Source: Flemingiibacterium sp045649205 (lineage in GTDB: Bacteria > Bacillota > Clostridia > Oscillospirales > CAG-272). From it: a stretch of 11,993 nt of DNA. Location: NCBI GenBank assembly GCA_045649205.1, contig JAZRPJ010000174.1, positions 1-11,993 on the forward strand. Direction: 5' to 3'. Positions 1 to 6,859 of the stretch are shown piece by piece. A program made the position numbers and the translations under genes. The notes beneath the pieces are model-generated. The model made no database searches. It was not told the DNA's origin and saw nothing but the letters and a program-made list of their open reading frames with translations. How positions within the stretch are numbered: the first letter of the stretch is position 1; every line of letters starts with the position of its first letter.

Positions 1-84
1 GAATTGTCGAGATTTTGTTATCTTTCAGTTTCTTCGTTCAGCACTTCCGTGCCTCACGTTCTACTTCCATCTCTTGTTGTTCAA

Positions 85-94
85 TTTTCAAAGA
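85..94 (-). promoter_or_regulatory. boxA-like element in presumed rRNA operon leader
   Basis: Read on the minus strand this is TCTTTGAAAA, followed by TTGAACAAC. It resembles the boxA antitermination element that Firmicutes carry in rRNA operon leaders, typically TGCTCTTTGAAAA. It lies about 30 nt downstream of the proximal exact-consensus promoter at 124-152. From here to base 1 the minus strand holds leader-type sequence, including a small GCAC-GGAA-GTGC hairpin near 47-58. The 16S start motif is not reached, so the rRNA gene itself would lie beyond the left edge. The rRNA assignment is an inference from promoter and leader. Confidence 0.6.
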
Positions 95-123
95 CCATTG
101 CTGCCGCGCTGTGCGACCTTCTC

Positions 124-152
124 ATTATATCACATCCGCGCGCCTTTGTCAA
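124..152 (-). promoter_or_regulatory. Exact-consensus sigma-A promoter, presumed rrn P2
   Basis: On the minus strand TTGACA (147-152) is followed by exactly 17 bp and TATAAT (124-129), with a TG extension just upstream of the -10. All twelve hexamer bases match the housekeeping consensus. Transcription would run left, out of the window. It is the proximal member of a tandem pair; A-tracts upstream of its -35 could act as an UP element. Perfect tandem promoters followed by a boxA-like sequence are typical of rRNA operons. Confidence 0.85.
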
Positions 153-222
153 TACCTTTTTGAAAGTTTTTTTAACTTCTTTCCGGTATCCATGCCCCCA
201 CCTCCTCGGTGACAGCTTATTT

Positions 223-251
223 ATTATATCATATCCAACTTTTTTTGTCAA
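223..251 (-). promoter_or_regulatory. Exact-consensus sigma-A promoter, presumed rrn P1
   Basis: On the minus strand TTGACA (246-251), a 17-bp spacer and TATAAT (223-228), again with a TGA directly before the -10 hexamer. It lies 99 bp upstream of the second promoter. The stretch just upstream on the minus strand (about 252-285) has three A-tracts, as expected of an UP element that binds the RNA polymerase alpha subunit. Its product leaves the window on the left. It also sits back-to-back with the plus-strand DUF421 gene, whose own promoter I could not identify. Confidence 0.85.
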
Positions 252-346
252 GAGGTTTTTTCAAATTTTCTCGATTTTTTTGCGAGTTTGTTTATTTTTG
301 ATTGTTATTTTCATTTTCAGTCAACACTACTTATACGAGGTGTACA

Positions 347-1027
347 ATGTTAACCATATTTATAAGAATTCTAATCATATATGTCCTCTTAATTTTTACC
401 ATGCGTTTTATGGGTAAAAGGCAGATCGGACAGCTTCAACTTTCCGAGCTTGTAACCACGATCCTGCTTTCCGAGCTTGCCGTACAGCCAATCACCGATG
501 AAAATATTCCCATGTCATTCGCGGTCATACCCATTGCCACGCTGATTTCACTCGAAGTCATAATTTCTTTCGCCGTCACAAAGATCCCCATATTAAAACC
601 TATCTTCGACGGAAAGCCAAGCATTCTGATCAACCGCGGCAACATTAATTTTGAGGAAATCGCACGTGTCCGCATAAGTATGGAAGAATTTCTCAGTCAG
701 CTGCGAATATCCGGCATTGCTGACATTGCCGATGTGGATTACGCTATTTTAGAGCAAAACGGTCAGTTGTCTGTAATCCCCAAACGGAACGAGTCGCCGC
801 CAACCTGCCGGGAATTATCCAAAAATGTCCGTGAAACCGGCATAGCCCATGCATTGATCATAGATTCAAAAATAAGCAAATTCGATCTTAAATTAATCGG
901 CAAAGACGAAAAATGGCTGCTTCAAAGGCTGAAAAAAAACGGCATCAATATAAATGAAGTGTTTTTATTCGCCGTTGACGATGACGGAAAGGAGAATTTA
1001 ATAAAAAAGCCGTGCGTTCATTCATAA
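347..1027 (+). CDS. DUF421 (YetF-type) membrane protein
   Basis: A 226-residue membrane protein of the DUF421/YetF family; the molecular function is not established, although related proteins are linked to spore and envelope properties. Residues about 3-20 form a first membrane helix, followed by the family-typical MGKRQIGQLQLSEL segment. Hydrophobic helices follow to about residue 85. The C-terminal cytosolic domain contains the conserved EEFLSQLRISGI and a VDYAILEQNGQLSV-type signature. The ATG at 347 is chosen because GAGGTG (337-342) lies just upstream; an earlier in-frame TTG at 302 has no ribosome binding site and would add a polar leader before the first helix. The 3' end overlaps the DUF4363 gene by 16 nt, so the two form an operon. 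DUF421 beside DUF4363 is a pairing seen in Clostridia. Confidence 0.85.
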   Translation: MLTIFIRILIIYVLLIFTMRFMGKRQIGQLQLSELVTTILLSELAVQPITDENIPMSFAVIPIATLISLEVIISFAVTKIPILKPIFDGKPSILINRGNINFEEIARVRISMEEFLSQLRISGIADIADVDYAILEQNGQLSVIPKRNESPPTCRELSKNVRETGIAHALIIDSKISKFDLKLIGKDEKWLLQRLKKNGININEVFLFAVDDDGKENLIKKPCVHS

Positions 1028-1365
1028 TCGCCTGCATAATATTCGTCGCAATAGTATCGCTCATCACCATGAACAGCATCTACGGTCGCGGCAAAATCGA
1101 TTCCATGCTGGTCATTTGCCAGGAATTAAGGCAAGGCAGCCCCGAGCGCAGTGCAGAAGAACTGTTCACCGTCTGGCAGGGCTGCCGTGAAATTTTATCT
1201 CTTTCCATCCATAATTTAAAAATCGAGGAAGTGGACAATGCCATAATGGCATTAAGCTCTTACACCCCCGGGGATGAGGACTTCTTCTTTGCTTTATCCG
1301 TAGTCACAGACACTCTCCACCATATAAAGGAAAGTCAAAGCTTCTCCGCAGAAAATATCTTTTAG
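1012..1365 (+). CDS. DUF4363 family small membrane-anchored protein
   Basis: A 117-residue protein with an N-terminal hydrophobic helix (residues about 3-20), then a mostly helical, charged domain facing the outside or inside of the membrane. It resembles DUF4363, a small Clostridia family of unknown function found downstream of DUF421 genes. The start is uncertain. The GTG at 1012 is the only conventional start codon before the helix, but the AGGAG at 990-994 lies 17 nt away, too far for a normal ribosome binding site. In-frame upstream codons read TTT-AAT-AAA-AAA-GCC, which would suit a Met-Asn-Lys-Lys start if the first codon were ATG. Translation is probably coupled to the overlapping DUF421 gene. 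Its stop shares bases with the stop of the opposing gene. Confidence 0.7.
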   Translation: MRSFIIACIIFVAIVSLITMNSIYGRGKIDSMLVICQELRQGSPERSAEELFTVWQGCREILSLSIHNLKIEEVDNAIMALSSYTPGDEDFFFALSVVTDTLHHIKESQSFSAENIF

Positions 1366-2042
1366 CGGAATGCAGTCACTTTGTCCGCCAGGTATACTTC
1401 CTTCCGCATAATGGTGTAATATTCCGAAAAGGGATCTTCAAAAGTTACGCCGAGATTCATCTGCGCAGCTTTGACGAGATACTCAGGATTCAGATAGCCC
1501 GCACTGTCAGCCGATAGAAGCACCTGCATGGATACCGTATTTTCATTCTGCGAAACTCCGCGCAGATCTATATATGGAGAAATATCCACTTCTTTATCGC
1601 CGGATTTCGAACGTTTGGTCACAACAAGCGGATTTGTATAAAGTGCCGTAAGCTTTTCCGCTGTTGAATCGGTGATGCCATTTGATGTCATGGAAATATC
1701 GTACAGTGCCCAGGCAATATCCGTGAATTTACGGTCGCTTTGGTATACTTCTGTTATTTTCATTTCTTCGGTCAGGGTATCATTGATTCTTGCTTTAACT
1801 TCGTCAAGCGACATTTTCTCGGTCAGACGGATATCGAAGAATTCGCACTCGCTCTGCGTGCCGATAGACAAAGGCAAAGAGAATGTCAGCTTAAGCCTTG
1901 GATTAAATCCCTGGCTGTACCATGCCGGAATACCGCTTCTGACAAGATTTCTCGTCATTGTCCTCACAAGATCAAGGTGAGATATATATTGAAGCGAACC
2001 GACTTTATAGAATTTCGCTCTTACAGGCATCGGCTGCACCAT
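1362..2042 (-). CDS. TIGR03936 radical-SAM-linked protein (DUF2344)
   Basis: A 226-residue protein of the DUF2344/TIGR03936 family, which is encoded next to, or fused with, the TIGR03960 radical-SAM protein. The biochemical role is unknown. The N-terminus has the family hallmark: RAKFYKVGSLQYISHLDLVR, then a YSQGFNPRLKLTFSLPLSIG-type segment (residues about 8-62). Length is normal for the family. The start at 2042 is well supported: GGAGGTGA lies 6 nt upstream (2049-2056), inside the end of the radical-SAM gene. The two genes overlap by 22 nt, which implies translational coupling and a shared function. The TAA stop overlaps the TAG stop of the convergent DUF4363 gene, and no terminator is visible here. 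Confidence 0.9.
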   Translation of the reverse strand: MVQPMPVRAKFYKVGSLQYISHLDLVRTMTRNLVRSGIPAWYSQGFNPRLKLTFSLPLSIGTQSECEFFDIRLTEKMSLDEVKARINDTLTEEMKITEVYQSDRKFTDIAWALYDISMTSNGITDSTAEKLTALYTNPLVVTKRSKSGDKEVDISPYIDLRGVSQNENTVSMQVLLSADSAGYLNPEYLVKAAQMNLGVTFEDPFSEYYTIMRKEVYLADKVTAFR

Positions 2043-3895
2043 GTACGCTCACCTCCAAGCTTATTTGCGCCGCATCCGGTACATTTTTCGGCACAGTTTT
2101 TATTTGTCTTCGATTCATAAGCATTATGCCGTTCACGGAGCATAAATTCCTTCGATACTCCGCAGTCTATAATATCCCATGGCAAGACTTCATCCTCGCC
2201 AATTTCCCGATCGGCATAGTAGGATGTCTTTATTCCGCATTCCGCGAAAATATCAACCCATCTGCCGTAGCTGAAAAATTCTTCCCATGCATCGAATCTG
2301 ATCCCCTTCTTGTGGGCAAGCAGAATCGCATCGCAGAGCCGTCTGTCGCCGCGGGCAAATACCGCCTCAATTCGGCAAACCTCTGCATCGTGATAATTAA
2401 ATTTGATTTTCGGGTCATTTATAATGGAGCGGAGATACTTCTGTTTTCGCTCAAGCTCCGAGAGAGTATCCTGCGCCTCCCACTGGAAAGCAGTAAACGG
2501 CTTCGGGATAAAGCAGGACACGCTGACTGTAACCGTGGGGGCTTTTCTTCCCTTGACTCCACGCATTACATCATAATACTCGGAAACCACCTTCTTCGCA
2601 AGCTCCGCAATTCCGTCAAGATCCTCCATGGTTTCGGTGGGTAGGCCAAGCATGAAGTAAAGCTTCACCTGTGTCTTCCCTGCCTCAAACGCCACACGGC
2701 AGGCACGAAGCAGATCCTCCTCGCATACATTTTTATTTATAGCATCACGAAGACGTTGTGTTCCGGCCTCCGGCGCGAAAGTAAGTCCCGAAGAACGTAC
2801 CGTGGAGATTTTGTCCATAAGCTCTTTTGTAAACATATCGAGGCGCATGGACGGCAGCGATATATTCACCTTTGCAGCGTCTGTCCATTTGAGAAGCGTG
2901 TCGCAAAGTCCCGTAATCTCCGAATAGTCGCTGATACTGAGAGAAGACAGCGAAATTTCGTCGTATCCCGTGGATGCACGCAAGGCTCTTGCCTGTCTGT
3001 CAAGCACTTCTACGGATTTTTCCCTGACCGGGCGATAAACCATACCCGCCTGACAGAATCTGCATCCGCGGATGCAGCCCCTGTAAACCTCAAGCATAAT
3101 ACGGTCATGAACCGTTTCAATATAAGGCATAACAAACTTATCGGGAAAATATGCCCTGTCCATATCTTTAATGATGCGTTTGGTAATCTTCGTTGGAATA
3201 TCGTCGTAAATAGGACGGTATTCTTTTATCGTTCCGTCCTCGTTGTAGCTGACCTCGTACAGCGACGGCACATAGAATCCGGGAAGCTTCGCCGCACGGT
3301 GAAGAAATTCGGCACGGGTATACTCCCCTGACTCCTTCATGTCTGCATAGAGGTGCATGATTTCGGGAAGTGCCTCCTCGCCCTCACCGATAGAGAAAAC
3401 ATCAAAGAAGTCCGCAATCGGCTCGGGATTATAGGAGCAAGGACCACCGCCGATAACAATAGGCGCATTCTCTCCACGCTCTCTTGACAGGAGCGGAATT
3501 CCTGCAAGGTCAAGTGTGTTCAGCACATTGGTATAACAGAGTTCATACTGGAGAGTAAATCCTACGAAGTCAAAATCCGCAAGGCTGTCGCCGCTTTCAT
3601 GGGCATACAGCGGAATACCGTATTTTCGAAGCTGTTCCTCCATATCGACCCAAGGTGTATAGGCACGCTCGCACCATAAATCATCGTGGGCGTTGATTGC
3701 ACCGTAAAGTATGCGAATACCCAGGTTTGACATTCCGATTTCGTAAGTGTCCGGGAAACAGAATGCAAATCTGGCTCTGACTTTATTTTTATCCTTGATT
3801 ATCTGCCCATACTCGCCGCCGGTGTATCTGCCCGGCTTTTCGACCCGTTTAAGAAGTCTTTCGGCAGCTTGTTTAGGAGTAAGTATTTCTGACAT
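2021..3895 (-). CDS. TIGR03960 family radical SAM protein
   Basis: A 624-residue radical-SAM protein of the TIGR03960 type. The N-terminal part (about residues 40-180) resembles a cobalamin-binding-like domain (FPDTYEIGMSNLG; IVIGGGPCSYNPEP). The radical-SAM core carries CIRGCRFC, i.e. Cys274, Cys278 and Cys281, the CX3CX2C ligands for a [4Fe-4S] cluster that cleaves S-adenosylmethionine. The last 25 residues hold five more cysteines (601, 605, 608, 620, 623), probably a second metal site. The substrate is unknown; the overlapping DUF2344 gene is its expected partner. The ATG at 3895 is chosen over the more upstream ATG at 3973 because AAAGGA (3904-3909) sits 8 nt before it and the extra 26 residues would be encoded by the terminator hairpin. 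Confidence 0.92.
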   Translation of the reverse strand: MSEILTPKQAAERLLKRVEKPGRYTGGEYGQIIKDKNKVRARFAFCFPDTYEIGMSNLGIRILYGAINAHDDLWCERAYTPWVDMEEQLRKYGIPLYAHESGDSLADFDFVGFTLQYELCYTNVLNTLDLAGIPLLSRERGENAPIVIGGGPCSYNPEPIADFFDVFSIGEGEEALPEIMHLYADMKESGEYTRAEFLHRAAKLPGFYVPSLYEVSYNEDGTIKEYRPIYDDIPTKITKRIIKDMDRAYFPDKFVMPYIETVHDRIMLEVYRGCIRGCRFCQAGMVYRPVREKSVEVLDRQARALRASTGYDEISLSSLSISDYSEITGLCDTLLKWTDAAKVNISLPSMRLDMFTKELMDKISTVRSSGLTFAPEAGTQRLRDAINKNVCEEDLLRACRVAFEAGKTQVKLYFMLGLPTETMEDLDGIAELAKKVVSEYYDVMRGVKGRKAPTVTVSVSCFIPKPFTAFQWEAQDTLSELERKQKYLRSIINDPKIKFNYHDAEVCRIEAVFARGDRRLCDAILLAHKKGIRFDAWEEFFSYGRWVDIFAECGIKTSYYADREIGEDEVLPWDIIDCGVSKEFMLRERHNAYESKTNKNCAEKCTGCGANKLGGERTWCSRCL

Positions 3896-3909
3896 TTTAT
3901 TAGTCCTTT

Positions 3910-3955
3910 CTAAAGCTAAAAAAGCAATTAAGGCACATCCCTTGATGTGCCTTAA
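3910..3955 (-). terminator. Intercistronic terminator or attenuator hairpin
   Basis: On the minus strand TTAAGGCACATC (3944-3955), a 4-nt loop and GATGTGCCTTAA (3928-3939) form a perfect 12-bp stem, followed by TTGC and six T residues. It lies directly after the stop of the degenerate ATPase gene and about 20 nt before the ribosome binding site of the radical-SAM gene. No promoter fits between the hairpin and that gene. Either readthrough supplies the downstream pair at lower level, or the hairpin acts as an mRNA processing or 3'-end stabilising site. Confidence 0.8.
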
Positions 3956-3965
3956 CTTTGTTATA

Positions 3966-6833
3966 TCATGCAAGGAATTTTGAGATGATGAATACGGGAA
4001 GCATCCAGAAAAGATGATACAGCATGATGTACAGCGAGGAAATCACGGCCTTGTCACCAAAAGCATGAATAAATATCATCACTACAACGCCGATAAGCAT
4101 TGCAAGAACCTTTACGATAAGGTTTGTCTTAACAACACGGCTTACTCGCTCGCAGGCTGCCACTGTCTTAAGAAGTGACTTAACCGAACGTCTTGAAACG
4201 ATTCCGCTGTCGCATCTTTCGGTAGTCTGGGGAATATCTTCTACAGTCTTTGAGCGGATGACCTTAACAGGATATTTCATTGCCTTTATCTTCTTTGCGA
4301 GAAGCAAATCGTCAATGTTGGGGTCGAAGGATTTGATACCGACGCACATTCCGTTTTTGTAAAGCTGTGCCAGGATCGACTCGAACTCGCTGTCGATTGT
4401 GTACTTGACATAAACCTTCGCCGTAAGCTGTCCCCCGTAGGCTACATAAAGAACGCCGACGCTTCCGGTCTGCTCCTGCTTGCGGCTTTCCGCATCAAAA
4501 GGTATATCGTAGTCCTTCTTTTCCATATAAGAGGACTTGCCTATATAAACCTGAACATCGTCAACAGTTACAGTAAATCCGTCGTCGTCCACCTCGATAA
4601 GCTCCACATCATCAGAGGAGCCGAGGTCGTGAGTTGCCTGACTGAAAACATCGGCAAGAGGTCCGCCAACCTTCATGAAAGCACTGGCGAGGCTGTAGAT
4701 TATCTCATCAATACGGTTATTGCCATAAACCTTAATGCTTGTGACCTTAACTCCGCCGGACGGGAATACTTCCTTATCCTCAAATGAGATAAGAGCGGAT
4801 TCGGAATACTCGGCAAGTGAGCTTTCGCCAATGATTGCACTGTCAACACGGAACGCATCCTTTGAAGCCTTGTAGAAAGGATAGCTGTAGATCATGAAAG
4901 ATGTAATGGGGAGCGTGAGCACCGTAGTAATAAATGCAGCGGTAAACGCCTTATATACACTTCCGGTGGTTATGAATGAAAGGATCATAAACAGCGCGGA
5001 CAAAATTATGACGACCGGTATCATAATACCGATAATCGGCTTGAATCCGCGATTTTCCTCGGTTCTTGCAAAGAAGCCGTCAACGAATTCGGTCTTCCCT
5101 ACCCTGACGATTTTTGAATCTGCAGGGAGGAAATCATTGAATACTTCCCTTTCAAGAGATTCCGTAGCATCGGATACAGGAGTTACAACAAACTTTTTGC
5201 GCTTGGTTGAAACTACATTAAAGCTGAGCACTTCGCGCTTAAGATTAAGGAATTCATAAGCAAGCGACGCAAGAACCACAAATGCGATAGGCAGATTGAA
5301 AAGTCCAAATCCTTCAACAGGAGCAATAAAGCCCGCCACAAGTGTGTACAGCGCGGATACGATAACGGAAAAAGCAGTTATACTTTCCGGTGAAGGCTTC
5401 AGCGCAATGATATTCTTGACACCAATCACAAGCTGTTCGAAAACAAGAGCGCCGCAAAGCACTATAAGCTGCAAATCAACCATGGCATATACCACAGGAT
5501 ATGCGGATGGCTTCATAAAATGGGGAACATTCAAGCCGATAAGCGAGAAGTTTTCAAGAAGGAAAAGTCCCAAGAGCATGGCAAGCGCCGCAGCCATGCG
5601 GATGATCAACGCGTAATACTTTGATTTATATCCACTGAATATTTCTTCAGTCTGGGCATAGTCGGTAAACTCAATCTTGTCTGCCACAGCCTGCATCTGT
5701 GCTGTTTCTTCGTGTTTTTTAATGATGCTATCTTCGATTTCGCCGGCCATTTCCTCTCCGACAGTATCCTTAAGCTCTTCTTCCATTCCGAAAGCGAGCA
5801 TAAGATTAAGGTCAGTTTGGTCTATTTCATCATCGCCGTCCTCGTTGTTTTCTCCATAAACCTGCTCGGGAATTTCGTCCTCTGCGGCTTCATCCGAAAC
5901 TGCGGAGAACACTTCTGTTTCAGACTGCTCAAAGGCTTCGTCAACAAGGCGGTCAACCTCACTTGACTCATTGCCCGCAGCTTTCTTTATAAGTGATATA
6001 TCAAATTCAGTTGTCTTGCGTGAATCCTGCTCGTCGGCAAATTCTTCAGAAAGAGCATCCGCAACTTCGGCTTCAGAAGCAATAGCTTCCGAATCAGCCT
6101 CGACTTCTGTGGGCAGAGCTTCATCTGTGATTTCTGCCTCCGCCTCTCCGTCAAGGGCGAGAAGCTCCTCCAAGGTTTCATCCACCGGTTCTTCCTCAAT
6201 ATATTCGGAATATTCAGCATCATCAGCCACAATTTCCGGAGATGCCTCCACTTCAGAGAATTCAGGAATATCAGACACCTCATCGGCGCAGGACTCTTCT
6301 ACAGCCGGTTCTTCCACCATAATATCGGAAATACCTATGGTAGAAATTTCCTCATCGGCAATTTCTTCGGCAACATTCTCAATAACGGGTTCTGTGATAA
6401 ACTCGGCAGATTCCGCAGGTACCTCTTCAATCAAATCATCATTTGCTTCAGCTTCTTCGGCAATGGCTTCCGCCGCCATAGCCTCTGCCGCCGCTTCAGC
6501 CGCGGCAATTTCCCTATCGCGTCTGGGCTGATTAATGAATTTTTCCATAAGGGCATCAATATCAAGGTCCGAATCATCAGAGGATGTAAGCGCATCAGAC
6601 TTATGAAGCTTGTCCTCGGCTACACGGTATACAGAATCGTCTATTGCAAGCGCACCGTCTGTCGTTTTACGGGGAGCTTCCGCAGCCTTCTGTCCATCTT
6701 TTTTATCTCGCGTCTGCATCACTCCGCCTGAAGCGGCGGAACGCTCCACGCTTTTATTTAAAAGCACCAACAGCTCATCGGCAGTAATGTCGTTCTTTGG
6801 AGCTGCACCGGACTTTTTTTCATCGTTGTTCAT
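3966..6833 (-). CDS. Degenerate P-type-ATPase-like membrane protein with acidic N-terminal arm
   Basis: A 955-residue protein without an assigned function. Residues 1 to about 100 are polar; about 105-395 are strongly Glu/Asp/Ala-rich and probably disordered. From 407 it looks like a P-type ATPase: helices near 407-427, 445-468, 485-504, 509-529, an actuator-like soluble part, helices near 597-622 and 630-654 (with LTLPIT where the ion-pathway proline would be), a large cytosolic domain, and two last helices near 903-926 and 930-955. The phosphorylation site DKTGT is replaced by DKEVF (Asp686), the TGD motif by a SFDPN-like segment (about 835-839), and no GDGxND motif is visible, so ATP-driven transport is unlikely. 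The start is set by AAAGGGA (6841-6847). The gene lies 26 nt after rlmB in the same operon. Alternative reading: a HAD-like pseudoenzyme scaffold or sensor. Confidence 0.8.
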   Translation of the reverse strand: MNNDEKKSGAAPKNDITADELLVLLNKSVERSAASGGVMQTRDKKDGQKAAEAPRKTTDGALAIDDSVYRVAEDKLHKSDALTSSDDSDLDIDALMEKFINQPRRDREIAAAEAAAEAMAAEAIAEEAEANDDLIEEVPAESAEFITEPVIENVAEEIADEEISTIGISDIMVEEPAVEESCADEVSDIPEFSEVEASPEIVADDAEYSEYIEEEPVDETLEELLALDGEAEAEITDEALPTEVEADSEAIASEAEVADALSEEFADEQDSRKTTEFDISLIKKAAGNESSEVDRLVDEAFEQSETEVFSAVSDEAAEDEIPEQVYGENNEDGDDEIDQTDLNLMLAFGMEEELKDTVGEEMAGEIEDSIIKKHEETAQMQAVADKIEFTDYAQTEEIFSGYKSKYYALIIRMAAALAMLLGLFLLENFSLIGLNVPHFMKPSAYPVVYAMVDLQLIVLCGALVFEQLVIGVKNIIALKPSPESITAFSVIVSALYTLVAGFIAPVEGFGLFNLPIAFVVLASLAYEFLNLKREVLSFNVVSTKRKKFVVTPVSDATESLEREVFNDFLPADSKIVRVGKTEFVDGFFARTEENRGFKPIIGIMIPVVIILSALFMILSFITTGSVYKAFTAAFITTVLTLPITSFMIYSYPFYKASKDAFRVDSAIIGESSLAEYSESALISFEDKEVFPSGGVKVTSIKVYGNNRIDEIIYSLASAFMKVGGPLADVFSQATHDLGSSDDVELIEVDDDGFTVTVDDVQVYIGKSSYMEKKDYDIPFDAESRKQEQTGSVGVLYVAYGGQLTAKVYVKYTIDSEFESILAQLYKNGMCVGIKSFDPNIDDLLLAKKIKAMKYPVKVIRSKTVEDIPQTTERCDSGIVSRRSVKSLLKTVAACERVSRVVKTNLIVKVLAMLIGVVVMIFIHAFGDKAVISSLYIMLYHLFWMLPVFIISKFLA

Positions 6834-6859
6834 ATTGTCATCCCTTTCCAAAATTTATT

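Larger units (their letters stand above)
1..346. other. Gene-free rRNA-operon-type promoter and leader region
   Basis: No convincing coding sequence. Open frames here are T-rich, Phe/Ser-biased translations that lack ribosome binding sites. The content is regulatory: two minus-strand promoters, their A-tract upstream regions and a boxA-like element. The right part (about 252-330) is a very T-rich stretch on the plus strand that leads into the DUF421 gene. A weak sigma-A-like pair for that gene (TTTTCA near 308 and TATACG near 332) is too poor and too close to the start codon to call. Confidence 0.65.

Noticed and set aside
4..417. Plus-strand open frames at the left edge (137 and 65 residues)
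   Set aside because: Phe/Ser-rich translations of T-rich promoter DNA, without ribosome binding site or recognisable domain, overlapping two perfect opposite-strand promoters.
1672..2644. Plus-strand open frames of 102, 126 and 228 residues
   Set aside because: They are antisense to the well-supported DUF2344 and radical-SAM genes and show no domain or start signals.
5971..6531. Plus-strand Ser/Ala-rich frame of 186 residues
   Set aside because: Mirror of the Glu/Ala/Asp-rich arm of the minus-strand gene; its Ser/Ala composition follows directly from the complementary codons.
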